DNA from: Phialophora verrucosa
Lineage: Eukaryota > Ascomycota > Eurotiomycetes > Chaetothyriales > Herpotrichiellaceae
DNA: 64,000 bases
Reading direction: 5' to 3'
Assembly (NCBI GenBank): GCA_002099365.1
Contig: MSED01000009.1
Span: 992,001-1,056,000, forward strand
This document shows positions 42,164 through 52,950 of the stretch, one piece after another. Each line of letters starts with the position of its first letter. Within the stretch, counting starts at the first letter, position 1. The notes below the pieces were generated by a model. That model was not told where the DNA came from, did no database searches, and saw only the letters and a list, made by a program, of their open reading frames with translations. A program made the translations under genes and the position numbers.

Positions 42164-45031
42164 ATGGCAGACACCATGTTGCTCTCATCAGCCGTTCGCC
42201 TGCCCACCCCACCTCCAGGTGGCTCCTATTCTCCAGGTCCTTCAACAGCCAGAAAGAGGTCTCCCCCGTCCCGATCGCCCTCGCCCAAGCGTCGTCGACC
42301 AGCACCTGGCCAGTCGCACGATGGGGAACCACGGAAGAATGGCACAGAACCCGAACGCGAAATGGACGAGCGGGAACTGGAATTGCTTGCCAGGTTCAAA
42401 CCGAAGGAGTCTGAAGATACAAGACGGAAACCCTTGACCGCTGAAGAGAAGCAGGCTGCTGCAAAGGCGGAGTACGAGAAGCTCCTCACAATGCGGTCGG
42501 GTGGCACCTACATTCCGCCTGCGAAATTGCGAGCTCTACAATCTCAGATCACGGACAAGACGAGCAAAGAATATCAGCGAATGGCATGGGAGGCCCTGAA
42601 GAAATCCATCAATGGCCTCATCAACAAGGTTAATGTGTCGAATATCAAACACATCGTTCCCGAGCTGTTTGGTGAGAATCTCGTCCGAGGTCGAGGATTG
42701 TTCTGTCGCAGTATCATGAAAGCTCAGGCTGCTTCCCTACCCTTTACGCCGATTTATGCGGCGATGGCTGCCATCGTCAACACAAAATTGCCGCAAGTTG
42801 GAGAGCTGTTGCTGAATCGCCTGGTGGTTCAGTTCCGGAAGGCATTCAAAAGAAATGATAAAGCAGTCTGCCTGTCGTCCACCACCTTTATTGCTCATCT
42901 ATGCAATCAGCAAGTCGCGCACGAAACTGTAGCCGCTCAGCTCCTCCTACTGCTCCTGCATAAACCGTCAGACGATTCGGTAGAAATTGCGGTCGGATTG
43001 ACAAGAGAAGTTGGCCAGCATCTGGAAGAGATGAGCCCGCCCATAGCCTTGGCCGTCTTCGATCAATTCCGCAGTATCCTCCACGAAGCAGATATCGATA
43101 AACGGGTGCAATATATGATCGAAGTCCTCTTCCAAGTCAGGAAAGACAAGTACAAAGACAATCCCGCCATCCGAGAAGAACTGGATCTAGTGGAAGAAGA
43201 AGACCAAATCACCCACCAAGTCGATCTGGACGACGACATCGACGTCCAAGATACTTTGAACATTTTCAAATTTGACCCTGAGTGGGAGGAACACGAAGAA
43301 GCGTACAGGAAGCTCAAAGCAGAGATTCTGGGCGAGGACAGCGATGCCGACGATGACGATGACAGTGGTGACGAAGAAAGCTCCGACGACGAAGAAGCCG
43401 AGCAAGAACGCGCCGTGGAAATCAAGGACCAGACCAATACCGACTTGGTAAACTTGCGAAGAACCATTTATCTGACAATTATGTCTAGTCTGGACTTCGA
43501 GGAGGCATGCCACAAACTGATGAAGATTCAATTACCTGCGGGTCAAGAACCGGAGTTGCCTTCCATGATTGTGGAATGCTGCTCTCAGGAAAAGACATAC
43601 TCGAAATTTTTCGGCCTCGTGGGTGAGCGATTCGCCAAGTTGAATCGCCTGTGGACAGATCTATTCGAACAGTCCTTCGCTCGGTACTACGACACAATCC
43701 ACCGCTACGAAACGAACCGGCTACGGAATATTGCCCGTTTCTTCGGACACCTATTGGCGACCGATGCCATTGGTTGGCACGTCTTCTCTGTCGTCCATCT
43801 CAACGAGGAAGAAACCACCTCTAGCAGTCGAATATTCATCAAAATCCTCTTTCAGGATCTCGCTGAGGCATTAGGCATCCCCAAACTACAGGAGCGCTTC
43901 AAGGATGACATTCTTCGAGGGAGTTTCACAGGCCTATTTCCGACTGATACACCGCGCAACACACGTTTCTCGATCAATTACTTCACAAGTATCGGCATGG
44001 GTGCTCTCACAGAGGAGATGCGTGAGTACCTCAAGAACCTCCCCAAGCCAGAGGTTCCCGCTTTGCCACAAGTGAAGGATGAGGTCTCGGATTCCGAGAG
44101 CGTGAGCTCGTACTCGAGTTATTCGAGTTATACGACGAGCAGGTCTTCCTCAAGGAGTCTTTCGAATGGTAGAAATGGACGGCGGAGATCTCTAAGCCCA
44201 GTCCCCGGGCCTAAGGGGAGGGTCACGCGCCGGTCAGTCTCTCCGTCAAGATCTCGGTCTCCGCCAGCACGTGGTCCAGCCAGGCGCGGAAGGGGCCTCA
44301 CTCGGTCCCCTTCGCGATCTCCATCCCGTCCACCTCGTCGCGCTCCACAGCCGAGACGCCGCTCTCCGTCTCTGTCGGTGTCTCGCAGTCCACCGACCAA
44401 GCGCGGAAGAGAAGCAGGACCACCTCGAGGGAGAGCCCGCACTCGCTCCTTATCAACCAGTAGCTATTCCTCGCGTTCGCGCTCGCGCTCTCGTTCTCTG
44501 CCCCGGCGCGCTCCACTCCCACGTCGGAAGGCCGATTACTCACCTTCCCGCTCCCGATCTCCTAGTCGAGCCCGCTCCCCGCCACCACGAAGAGCCGCAA
44601 GTCCAGCTGTCCATCCCTCACGCCGGCGTTTGGTACCCGCCGAAAAGCCAAAAGCACCATCTCGGAGCCCGCCGCGGTTTGCTCGTCGCGCTGCGAGACG
44701 AAGTCCCAGTCGGTCGCCCTCCCGATCACGATCTCCACCGCTGCGTAGAAAGGGGGATAGATACGCACCGAGCCGAAGCAGAAGCAGGAGTCCGAGTCGA
44801 AGTCGAAGTCGAAGCTTCTCGCCCCCGAGAAGAAGAGCTCCTCCGCCAAGGGTGAGGAGACGCAATTCCAGTAGTGCCAGTGCAAGGTCTTTGAGTCGCT
44901 CGAGAAGCAGGAGTAGATCCCCACCGAGACGGGATCGTGGGAAGGGGAAGGGGCGACGATACTCACCTAGTCCGGCGGGACGAGGTGGTGCCGTAGCAGC
45001 TGGGAGGGCGAGGGCAGCGGATTTTGATTGA
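42164..45031 (+). CDS. CWC22: Pre-mRNA-splicing factor Cwc22
   Basis: 955-residue spliceosomal protein; Cwc22 recruits eIF4A3 in animals and is needed for Prp2-dependent activation in yeast. The N-terminus is Ser/Pro/Arg-rich. A linker with GGTYIPPAKLRALQ leads into the MIF4G domain (about 135-320; AWEALKKSINGLINKVN, ELFGENLVRGRGLFCRSIMKAQ). An acidic stretch (about 385-415) precedes the MA3 domain (about 430-540; NLRRTIYLTIMSSLDFEEACHKLMKI). The MA3-adjacent segment ends TDTPRNTRFSINYFTSIGMGALTEEMREYL. The last ~300 residues are an RS domain (many SRSRS, RSPSRSPSR blocks). ATG 42164 (MADTMLL) is the first ATG. Single exon. Confidence 0.94.
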   Translation: MADTMLLSSAVRLPTPPPGGSYSPGPSTARKRSPPSRSPSPKRRRPAPGQSHDGEPRKNGTEPEREMDERELELLARFKPKESEDTRRKPLTAEEKQAAAKAEYEKLLTMRSGGTYIPPAKLRALQSQITDKTSKEYQRMAWEALKKSINGLINKVNVSNIKHIVPELFGENLVRGRGLFCRSIMKAQAASLPFTPIYAAMAAIVNTKLPQVGELLLNRLVVQFRKAFKRNDKAVCLSSTTFIAHLCNQQVAHETVAAQLLLLLLHKPSDDSVEIAVGLTREVGQHLEEMSPPIALAVFDQFRSILHEADIDKRVQYMIEVLFQVRKDKYKDNPAIREELDLVEEEDQITHQVDLDDDIDVQDTLNIFKFDPEWEEHEEAYRKLKAEILGEDSDADDDDDSGDEESSDDEEAEQERAVEIKDQTNTDLVNLRRTIYLTIMSSLDFEEACHKLMKIQLPAGQEPELPSMIVECCSQEKTYSKFFGLVGERFAKLNRLWTDLFEQSFARYYDTIHRYETNRLRNIARFFGHLLATDAIGWHVFSVVHLNEEETTSSSRIFIKILFQDLAEALGIPKLQERFKDDILRGSFTGLFPTDTPRNTRFSINYFTSIGMGALTEEMREYLKNLPKPEVPALPQVKDEVSDSESVSSYSSYSSYTTSRSSSRSLSNGRNGRRRSLSPVPGPKGRVTRRSVSPSRSRSPPARGPARRGRGLTRSPSRSPSRPPRRAPQPRRRSPSLSVSRSPPTKRGREAGPPRGRARTRSLSTSSYSSRSRSRSRSLPRRAPLPRRKADYSPSRSRSPSRARSPPPRRAASPAVHPSRRRLVPAEKPKAPSRSPPRFARRAARRSPSRSPSRSRSPPLRRKGDRYAPSRSRSRSPSRSRSRSFSPPRRRAPPPRVRRRNSSSASARSLSRSRSRSRSPPRRDRGKGKGRRYSPSPAGRGGAVAAGRARAADFD

Positions 45032-45949
45032 TGTCAAGATTGAATAGGAGAACGCGAGCGAGGCGGACGAGAATGAACGAAGAGAGGGAGCATCGCAACA
45101 CGCCGGTGCTCTGATGGAACCTGGAAGTAAAGGCGACTGGAGGAGGGCTGCATCGCAAGGCATCTACTGTGCTTGAGGGGGAGAAGAGCCACTCCGAATC
45201 CATTGCGTTCTCAAAAGCCTGTGAGGGAGCAGAAGTGTACGTCGAGCGCTGTCACACCCTTTTGAGGTCTCCCTTCTTCTCCTGGAAATCGAGTGTGCTC
45301 GCTCAAGGAGATCGGGCAGTTCGCAATGAGAAAAGTGGCAGTGTTCAATGAACTGACTTGAAACGGGAAACTTCCTCAGACCTATCCGGGGTTCATTTGA
45401 GTGGTTCGTACATACATACTGTAGCAGCATTACCTAGGGCAGCTGCTCGAGCCCGGCGTACCCAACCAAGCTGGATCACAGAAGGCGGGTGCCGCGTAAT
45501 GCAGTTGTAATATGTGTGTTCATTGGTCTCATGACGCCGTTCCAATCGCATACCGCACTTTGGTGTATCATGTCGCTTTGCTCGCCTGCCCCGGTCGCAC
45601 GTGCTGCTTGCAGCTTGCAGCTTGCCACCGTATCCTATCCTGATGCCGCCGTATCCTTGTGCCCGGGTTAAGTCCCTATGTCGATAGAGTTCGCCCCGAA
45701 CGCCCCACGCGAAACGTCAAATTCCTCTCCGATGCTAACAAGTTGATGTGGTTCGACGAGGGCCTGCCTATCCAGTTCCTCCCCTTTGCTAAGGACCGCC
45801 AGAGGTGGGTAGGTGTCGTCGGAAGGAGAGGCGCCTACGCCATATGCCCTCGCGTATTCCAATATCCTTCGTTCTGAATATCCAAAGCTCAAGTCGAGAT
45901 TCCAATTATTGCCCGGGTCGTACCTGGGACCTTGGCCCTTTGCATATTT
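45032..45949. other. Convergent intergenic spacer
   Basis: 918 bp between the stops of CWC22 (+) and the E2 gene (-). No coding sequence supported. It includes a GCTTGCAGCTTGCAGCTTGC triplication at about 45608-45627. Confidence 0.4.
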
Positions 45950-46783
45950 TCATACGGTATCGTCGTCGTATGCGAACCTTACGTCCCTCAGACCCCTGCC
46001 CCGTCTGTATCCGCCTCCACTCCACCCATCGGGCCCGCGAACGCCCATACTTTGACAGAACTGCTCGTCACCCTGCGGTCTCTCGTTCTTCGTGTTTCCG
46101 GTCAGCATGCTCTGGATGCTCATGCAGACGCTCTCGACTGACTGGACGGGCGACCAGCCTGCCGTGCCCAGCAGGTCGAGGCAGATGATCCCGTTCGAGT
46201 AGATGTGCGGGTGGATGGGGATGGGGCGGCCGGCGAACGGTTTCTCGGTCGATTGAGGATTCGACGGGTCGGTCGGGGAGGGTGAATGTCTAATGAAGAC
46301 GACTTCGGGGGCTTCTAAAGCCAACCCAGAGTATTAGCTCCGCTTGCATTGCACTGCGCTTTTCCCCAGACCTCTTCTAACTAGGGGGAGTAGGTGCAGG
46401 GGACCATACCGATGGGATAGGAGTCGGAGAACAAGAAGCTGAGGCGATAGATCTGGTTCATGTACAGGGGATTGGAGTCTAAGACGCGGATGTCGACGAG
46501 CCATTCTCGAAAGTCGTCTGCTTTGACGAGGTCGATGCCTGGGGGGAGTTTTGTTTTGGCCTATGTAATGAGACATGTCAGTGTCGTTCATTCGCCGGTC
46601 GTGTCGGGAGATCTCGTCGTGGACATCGAATGGGCTGGGGTCGAGCAAGTAGGTAGTGGTTCAGTGGGCTGAAGGACATGTCATGAGTTACCTTCGTCAG
46701 TTCCTGAGGGAAAGTCAGCGATGGTCCGTACGGATCTCGGGGCCCTGGCCCCTCACCTTCCCTAATCTCTTTGCTGCGAACAT
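45950..46783 (-). CDS. Ubiquitin-conjugating enzyme E2 W homologue (Ubc16/UBE2W)
   Basis: 184-residue E2 of the UBE2W group, which attaches ubiquitin to disordered protein N-termini. Four exons: 46757-46783 (27 nt), 46692-46703 (12 nt), 46410-46560 and 45950-46314; introns 53, 131 and 95 bp. The spliced start is MFAAKRLGKELTKAKTKLPPG, the normal E2 N-terminal helix. The core reads YRLSFLFSDSYPIEAPEVVFI, then HPHIYSNGIICLDLL with active-site Cys108, then WSPVQSVESVCMSIQSML. The HPN tripeptide is replaced by HPH, as in UBE2W. The C-terminus RFAYDDDTV corresponds to the UBE2W WWYHDDTC end. Odd: about 22 extra residues (RHSPSPTDPSNPQSTEKPF..) are inserted between the VVFI strand and the IPIHPH turn. 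Confidence 0.9.
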
Positions 46784-47475
46784 CGTGTAGAGATATGGTG
46801 CAACGGACGTTTGTTTTTCAGCGCAGGCAATCGCCCAGGTGGAGAGACGAGGCTGAAGTGGTCGGGTAGTCGAAGAGGTTGGTGCAGAATGGAGTTAGAG
46901 GCCGGTGAGGACAGGAAAAGGATAGAAAGATCCAAACACGGCAGATTATACTCGCCGCGGTGAAATTCTGTTTGTATATTGCAAGTGCGCTGTTGACTGT
47001 TGATTGTTGTGACGAGAGAAACAGAGGCGGGCTGAAAGGCGGCGTCGCATGCGTGACACCGAAGGAAGCATCGACGCCCCGCGGCGCCAATATCCCCCAC
47101 CTTCCTTCAGCCTCGTGGACCTTCCACTCTTGTTTCACCGGCTACGACGAGTAAGAGGTGTAGTACACCGTAGTGACACTTATGCGACTGTGTCAATCAA
47201 AGACGGTATGGCCTACTTATGCCCATAAAGCATGACCTTGTTCTGAACACGAGGAGATTCCCCTCGGAGTTCATTGACCTCTCCAACCGAACTTGGAGAA
47301 TTTCAATCGAGAATTTGATGACACAAGTTGGAATGGACTAGGACTATATCTTATTATGATCAAAATGGCGTCGAAAATCTGGTCTGTCGCTGAATATAAA
47401 CCGACAAGGCTAGAAGCGCGCAATAACGCAGGGGGGCAAACAACTTGTGAGATGCTGAGTGGCGCTTTTGTTTCC
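46784..47475. other. Intergenic spacer
   Basis: 692 bp between the E2 start and the stop of the ammonium permease, both minus strand. It should contain the E2 promoter and permease 3' UTR. No gene recognised. Confidence 0.4.
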
Positions 47476-49074
47476 TTATGCCGCCGCAACCTTTGCGTCC
47501 TCCTTCTCGGGGGCGACGCTCTCAGATGGCGGTGTGGCAGAGCCCTCCGGATTGACACCTTGGGTGATCTGAGCGTTGATCTGCTGAATTGAACCTCGGC
47601 GGCCACCATTCTCATCCTGGAACAACGACCATTCTCCGATCAACTCGTCGGAGAACTGATCAAGATCCAGTCCAATCATTTCCACCTCGTCCTTGACACG
47701 GAGATGCAGGCCAGGGATATACTTGAGGATCGTGAGCATGATGACCGAAAGGGTGAATGACCAAGCTGCAATGGCAGCAATCTCGGCCAGCTGCTTGGCG
47801 ATCTGGGTGCCGTAGCCGTCAATGCCTCCGTGGACAATGGTGGCGCCGTCGAGGGATGAAACCGAGGCTGAGGCGAAGATTCCAGTGAGGAAGGCACCGC
47901 ACATGCCGCCGATTCCGTGCAGTTTGAACACCTCCAGACCATCGTCAATGTGAAGCCAGTCATTGACTGGCTCGAAAAGGTTGACCACAATGGCGGTGAT
48001 GAAACCAATGGCTGCTCCGCACCACACCGAGACAAAACCCGCAGCAGGGGTGATGCCGACCAGACCTGCGATAACACCCTCGCACGCACCAACAACTGAA
48101 AACTTGCGGTGCTTGATGTAGTCCATCATGACCCAGCCAGCGACGCCGGTAGCTGCAGCGAAGTTGGTGTTCCAGACAGCCATCATAGCGCGAATGCTGG
48201 CATTCAGGGCAGAACCACCGTTGAAGCCAAACCATCCGAACCAAATCAGGACTGTTCCGAGGAAGATGATGGTGACGTTGTGGGGCTTGTAGACGTGCTT
48301 CTCGCCGTAGCGGCTGCGTTTGCCGAGGACAAGAGCATAAGCCAAACCTGCAGTGCCGCTCGAGATGTGAACGGGCCCGCCGCCAGCAAAGTCAAGAGCA
48401 CCAAAGGTGAACAACCAGCCGTTGGCATTCCAGGTCCAATAGGCAATCGGGCAGTAGCAGATGGTGGCCCAGCAGAAGCCGAAGATGATGGAGGGAAGGA
48501 TACGACCCCGCTCGAACGAGCCGCCGACAACGATCATGGTTGCGCATGCGCAGAACATAAGCTCGTAAAAGCAGAAGACGATGTCGGGAATGACGGCCGA
48601 GCCCCAGGACGGCGCAGCCATAACCTGAGAGCAAAGTCAGTTCTGCAACGTCACCGTGGTGGATTGGCGTGTCTTACATCGATCAGGCCGAAGTTCTTCA
48701 GCGTCCCAATGAAGGGACCGCCGTTTCGAGAGAAAGAAAGGGAGAATCCCCAAAATGCCCATTGGAAGGTGCAAACAGCCATGACCGTCCAAGCCTGGAA
48801 GATCATGGCCAGGGCGGATTTCCTGCGTGTCATGCCCCCGTAGAGCAGACCGATACCGGGGACAATGAGGAAGACGAGGATACCCATGATGACCTGGTAG
48901 ACATAGTGGAACTCAAGTCCAGTGTAGGGGAGGTTGACATCGATCTCCTGGGGGTTGCCGCCGTTGGCCATGCTGGAGTTGAACTCCGGCTGAGCTTGGA
49001 GTCAGTCAAGGACGCCATGGTTCAAAATATCATCCGGGAGGACATACCCATGTTGGAACCTCTACAGTCGCCAT
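47476..49074 (-). CDS. Ammonium permease, Mep/Amt family
   Basis: 495-residue ammonium transporter (Amt/Mep/Rh superfamily) of the plasma membrane. Three exons: 49048-49074, 48678-48989 and 47476-48624, with introns of 58 bp (GTATGT..GCTCAG) and 53 bp (GTAAGA..CTCAG). The spliced N-terminus is MATVEVPTW-PEFNSSMANGG, typical of fungal Mep proteins and carrying an N-glycosylation site (NSS). Core Amt signatures are FAGGGPVHISSGTAGLAYAL (with the pore-lining His), WFGWFGFNGGSAL and KLHGIGGMCGAFLTGIFA (second pore His). Eleven hydrophobic segments are visible. The cytosolic tail (from about 425) is acidic and contains QRGSIQQ-like (RRGSIQQ) phosphorylation-type sequence. Upstream DNA holds several HGATAR sites, fitting nitrogen (AreA/NIT2) control. 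Confidence 0.93.
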
Positions 49075-51428
49075 GGCTGCAGGTGTGCTGTCGCGTGCCG
49101 AGCTCGAAAATGCTCTGTGCGGGTTACAACGAGAGGGATGAGGGAAAGAACTGTGGAGATTCCGTAGGGCAAGGTCTGCTATATATCGTCGAGGCGCGAG
49201 GGTAATCGGGAGGGAACGTACGGCACGGCGACCAAGCAAGCGAAGAATTTTCTTACCAAGATGACCGTCTCCACGCTACCCACCGTCGCAAAGTGTCCGT
49301 CATTCTTATGTACACCACAAGTGACTGTAAGCAAGCGAGTCGCAGGAGGAAGTTCAGTTCTGGCCGACCAGCGATACGGGAGGCTTTGCGACCTTGACCC
49401 GAATCGGTACGCGACAGCCGAGTTGCCCTGATCTAGGCCAAATTGACAGAGATAAAACAGGCCATATGAGGCCCTGAGATTGGCCGGACTCAATATCGTG
49501 CTGCAAATACTATTTGAACGAAAGGGTTCGCTCAGTTCCTGGCGCCCTCGTGGTCAAATGCCGCCCTCCGCTGAGATTAGCGAGCCTTGTTGCGCGCCCT
49601 TATCAGTGGAGCCTCGCCAAGACCGCGCCAAGACCCATATCTCTGCCGCTGGGCCAATCGTGCGGCTGGAATCGGGACAAGCACGACTATCACGGCTTCC
49701 TCCCGTTGCTTCTACTTTTCTTCTTTTCGCAGGTGGATCGGGCACCACCACGACCACTTTCGACACCGGCGGCCTTATCAAGAACACGCCGCTGGTCGTG
49801 TGTGCTGCTTGAGTCAAAACATAGGAGAAAACCATCCCACGCCGAGCCCTCCGTCCCCGCCAGCTGCCGCCTAGATCCTTCTCGCGAGGCGAGGCGAGAC
49901 TTGCTTCTCCAAGGCGTGAAGCACAGGCCAGAGTTGAGGGTCGAGGAGATGTCATGTTCCACACGCGTGCGACGTGTCCGCCGTTCCCGCACAATCCGCA
50001 CGCTTCTTTGAGTTGTTGACTGGCTAGAACGGGTCAGGGGCGAGATGGTCAAAAGTCGTTGAGTGTGGTGGGCAAGTACCCGAACCAGCGCGCTCTACTA
50101 GGTACTATGCTTCACACAGCACGGCGGTCTCCCACCTCCTGTATCTTTCTTCTCCATCTCTTCGTGTGCCGTTCAGATCCAGTGCCACGACTTGAAGACA
50201 CTGGGATACGTAAACGCGGTAGCCTTGGAGAGGTTATAAATCCTGGTAAATCTTCTTCAAAACCCTTACCCCAGATCTGACAAGTGCTTATGAATGTCGA
50301 TGAACCCGACTATACTTCAACTCTAACCAGGAAGTTGACGAGCGAAATCATGAGTCCGATTCAGGTTCCCCATCAGATGTCATAATCCTGACCCGCACTA
50401 CACCGCGACTGGTTGTTGCCGTCTTCACAGTGCTGCTCAGATGGAGAAATTCAACAACCAAAACCTCGGCTTCAATGGATGCCACTACCTGCGCGACGGG
50501 CCGCTCAACAAAACTCCATCGCTTATAAATAGGTGGAGTTTTGGCTGGCAAGGGAAGCATCATGTGGAGACCGCCGAGTCAATGCTGGGATATAACCTGC
50601 TGAGGAAGGAAGGGGCTCTCTTAGCCTCTACCGCACCGACCACACACATAAAACAGAAGCAGCGCAGACGACCGACGACCTGGCTGCGAACCTGGTTCCT
50701 CCTGATTTCTCTACCGATAGCGTTTGATGACTCCCCTTGATCCACGGTAAGTAGGTACATCGTGGTTGTTGTGCCTCCACCCTACCAGATGTGTGTCGAA
50801 GCACATCAAATCGAGCCTGCGGCGAATCATGGATTCGATGTCTGGCACGCGTGCGACCTTAATTCGCTGCGTCTCGTGAGCGCCTCAACCTGAACAGCCT
50901 CCGCCTGTCGTTACAATGAAGATTACACACGGCCTGCATGTCAAGAGGAGAGTTGAGAGGGCAAGAATTGCCAAATTGAAGCTCATGTTAAAACAAAATG
51001 TGTGGTATCAATAACATAGAAAGAAAATCGTTGATCATTGGCGAGCCACCCTCTCCTGCTGCGACCTGCAACGGCGATGACCACGCTCCGTGCACGATAT
51101 CAGCAATCACAGTGCTCGCCCAACTTGCGCCGCATAGCGCGACGCTGCAACCCATCCTCGCCAAGTCTCACTCGCAAAAAATCCAATTGCGGCGCTTGCA
51201 TATTGTCCAGGCCACTTGCCATGTGCCGTCTATGCCGTGGTAGGCCCACCAAGCATTAATGGTTGCGCGGGGGTTAACTTGATAGTTGCGGAGGTGCTTC
51301 ATTGATTGGTACTCCTCCAGAGTCAGGGCCAAGGGTGCAATTCGTCGGAGAGAGAGAGACGGCGAGGACAGCATCCTCGACGGATTCTTATATGTATGGG
51401 TGCCGGGCCCTCGGCTTGTCCGCGTCTC
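49075..51428. other. Gene-free region, including ammonium permease upstream DNA
   Basis: 2.35 kb without a supported gene. The first ~750 bp lie upstream of the Mep gene and contain HGATAR-type sites at 49450-49455 (AGATAA), 49600-49605, 49687-49692 and 49774-49779 (TGATAA or TGATAG on the minus strand). Frames of 100-165 codons near 49500-50050 occur on both strands and show no family resemblance. Nothing recognised at 50050-51428. Confidence 0.4.
49450..49779. promoter_or_regulatory. Candidate GATA-factor (AreA/NIT2) sites upstream of the ammonium permease
   Basis: Four HGATAR matches in 330 bp: AGATAA at 49450 (+), TGATAA at 49600-49605 (-), TGATAG at 49687-49692 (-) and TGATAA at 49774-49779 (-). 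About one would be expected by chance on both strands. They lie 375-705 bp upstream of the permease ATG. Nitrogen GATA factors control Mep genes in Aspergillus and Neurospora; control here is inference. Confidence 0.4.
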
Positions 51429-51883
51429 TCAAGACTTGTTGACCGTTTTCTTACTCGACTTCCCCAGGCCAAGGGCCCTGGGGATTCTAGCCCACGAATC
51501 TTCGTACAGCCCCTCTTCCTTTTCTTCCTTGTCGACGAGATGCTGAAGCGAAGCCGGCAAGTGAGGCTTCTTGAGCGTCAGGGACGACTTTTTCGTATCT
51601 TGTTGTTGTTGCTGTTCGTGTTGTTTGATCGCCCTCGATGGCCTAATGATGATTCTGAGTCCTCTCGGTCTGACGGCGACGCTCGTTAGTATATGTGCTC
51701 CGTGAAACACAAGGCTTTCGCAAACACTTACAGTCGACTCCAAGAATCTTCGTACACTTCTCGCTCTTTTTCGGCCTCGTCCACCAGGCTCTGAAGCGGG
51801 ACCGGGAGGCTGGACGTCGAACTCGTGGATAATCTCCTTTGAGCGGCCGTCGACGAGGTTTCTGTTCTGGTTGTGGACGTCAT
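51429..51883 (-). CDS. Unknown 130-residue protein with internally duplicated YEDSW motif
   Basis: Two exons: 51732-51883 and 51429-51669. The 62-bp intron (51670-51731) has consensus GTAAGT, a perfect ACTAAC branch and a GTCAG acceptor. The product has a Ser/Thr-rich start (1-25), then repeat 1 (26-57, LPVPLQSLVDEAEKEREVYE then DSWSRLPRGLRI). An Arg/Gln linker with QQQQQ (58-87) follows, then repeat 2 (88-119, LPASLQHLVDKEEKEEGLYE then DSWARIPRALGL) and a basic tail. The repeats share 19 of 32 residues, and many nucleotide differences between them are synonymous (CTG/CTC, GTG/GTC, AAA/AAG, GAG/GAA, TCT/TCG), which supports translation. The two repeat frames only join if the intron is removed. 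No known family was recognised; no signal peptide or membrane segment. The function is unknown. Confidence 0.7.
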
Positions 51884-52950
51884 GGTTGATGTATGAGAAT
51901 CCGTATCCGTATCCGGAAGTGGTTGTGTGTATGCCGTTATGGGTGTATCGATGTGCGTAGTATATGTTATGTTATGTTATGTGGTGTGATGTGATGTGAT
52001 GTAAGTATACGACGCAGCTCTGCGAGTCTTATTTATGTATCTTCTGTATACAATTATAGACGATGGATGATGGATATGTGTTTGTCAGTGTCGCCCTTCT
52101 TTTCTTCTCGAAGCATTCCACCGCACGTATATATACATAAAACTCCCGCACCTTGCACGACTACAATTACACCTCCGACACCCCCCATGGGGTCATGAGG
52201 ACCAGTGGTCGAGCAAGGACACAACAAGCGTTCCCGTTGCAGCGCACCAATGGGATAAAAGACGCTCCCGCGCGGTCTTTACTCGGAACTGGAACTCTCT
52301 CGCTGGCACAGCTCTCGACCCTCCACCTACCCTCGCACAGGAGCAGCCTCTTACATCACTGCGCGTCGGATCCCCTGTCCTCACGTGCACGGGCGAGGAT
52401 TATTCGGTAACGCAGGACGGAGGACGTACGGTACTCGTACATGGCCATGCATTGCGCAACCCATTGTAATATTACGGTGTTCACAATACATTATCATCAG
52501 GTGTTGTCGGTAGTGGTGGCATTTTGGTGGGGTTCAGCCGGAGTTCGTGCTCACGGCGGCTGTCCTCGCAATGTGTCTGTCATTCGAGAGGAACAGGCCG
52601 GATCTGGAGACCGGGACTAGGACAAGTACTTCCTGCGTGCCTGCGTACTTGGGCACGAGGAATCGCAATCGCGGTTCTTCCCATAGCCTCCGGGAAATGG
52701 CCGTGCTACAGTAATCCATGCCTTCGGTCGTCTGATCCGCTTGCGCAAGCCGGAATAGGTATCCCAGCGGGCCAATGGCTCCTTTGGACCGATTTGGTCG
52801 ACTGACGTGGTAAATCGTCCGATGTAATAATCTACCGAGTCTATGTGCTAACAAGTACTAAGTAGAATGTGTTTACACGGGACGCTCAGCCGACTTGGGC
52901 GGCAGCAAATGCATGCGCAACGGCGCGTGCATATATACGTTCTTGTGTGA
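51884..52950. other. Gene-free region with microsatellite
   Basis: 1067 bp between the start of the YEDSW-repeat gene and the BVMO stop. It contains a TTATG/TGATG simple repeat at about 51965-52002, 80 bp upstream of the YEDSW gene start, and one GTACTCGTAC element at 52431-52440. No gene recognised. Confidence 0.4.
51965..52002. repeat. TTATG/TGATG microsatellite
   Basis: Imperfect pentanucleotide tract: three GTTAT units, then GGTGT and three GATGT units. It lies in the 5' flank of the 51429-51883 gene and is probably polymorphic. Confidence 0.7.
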
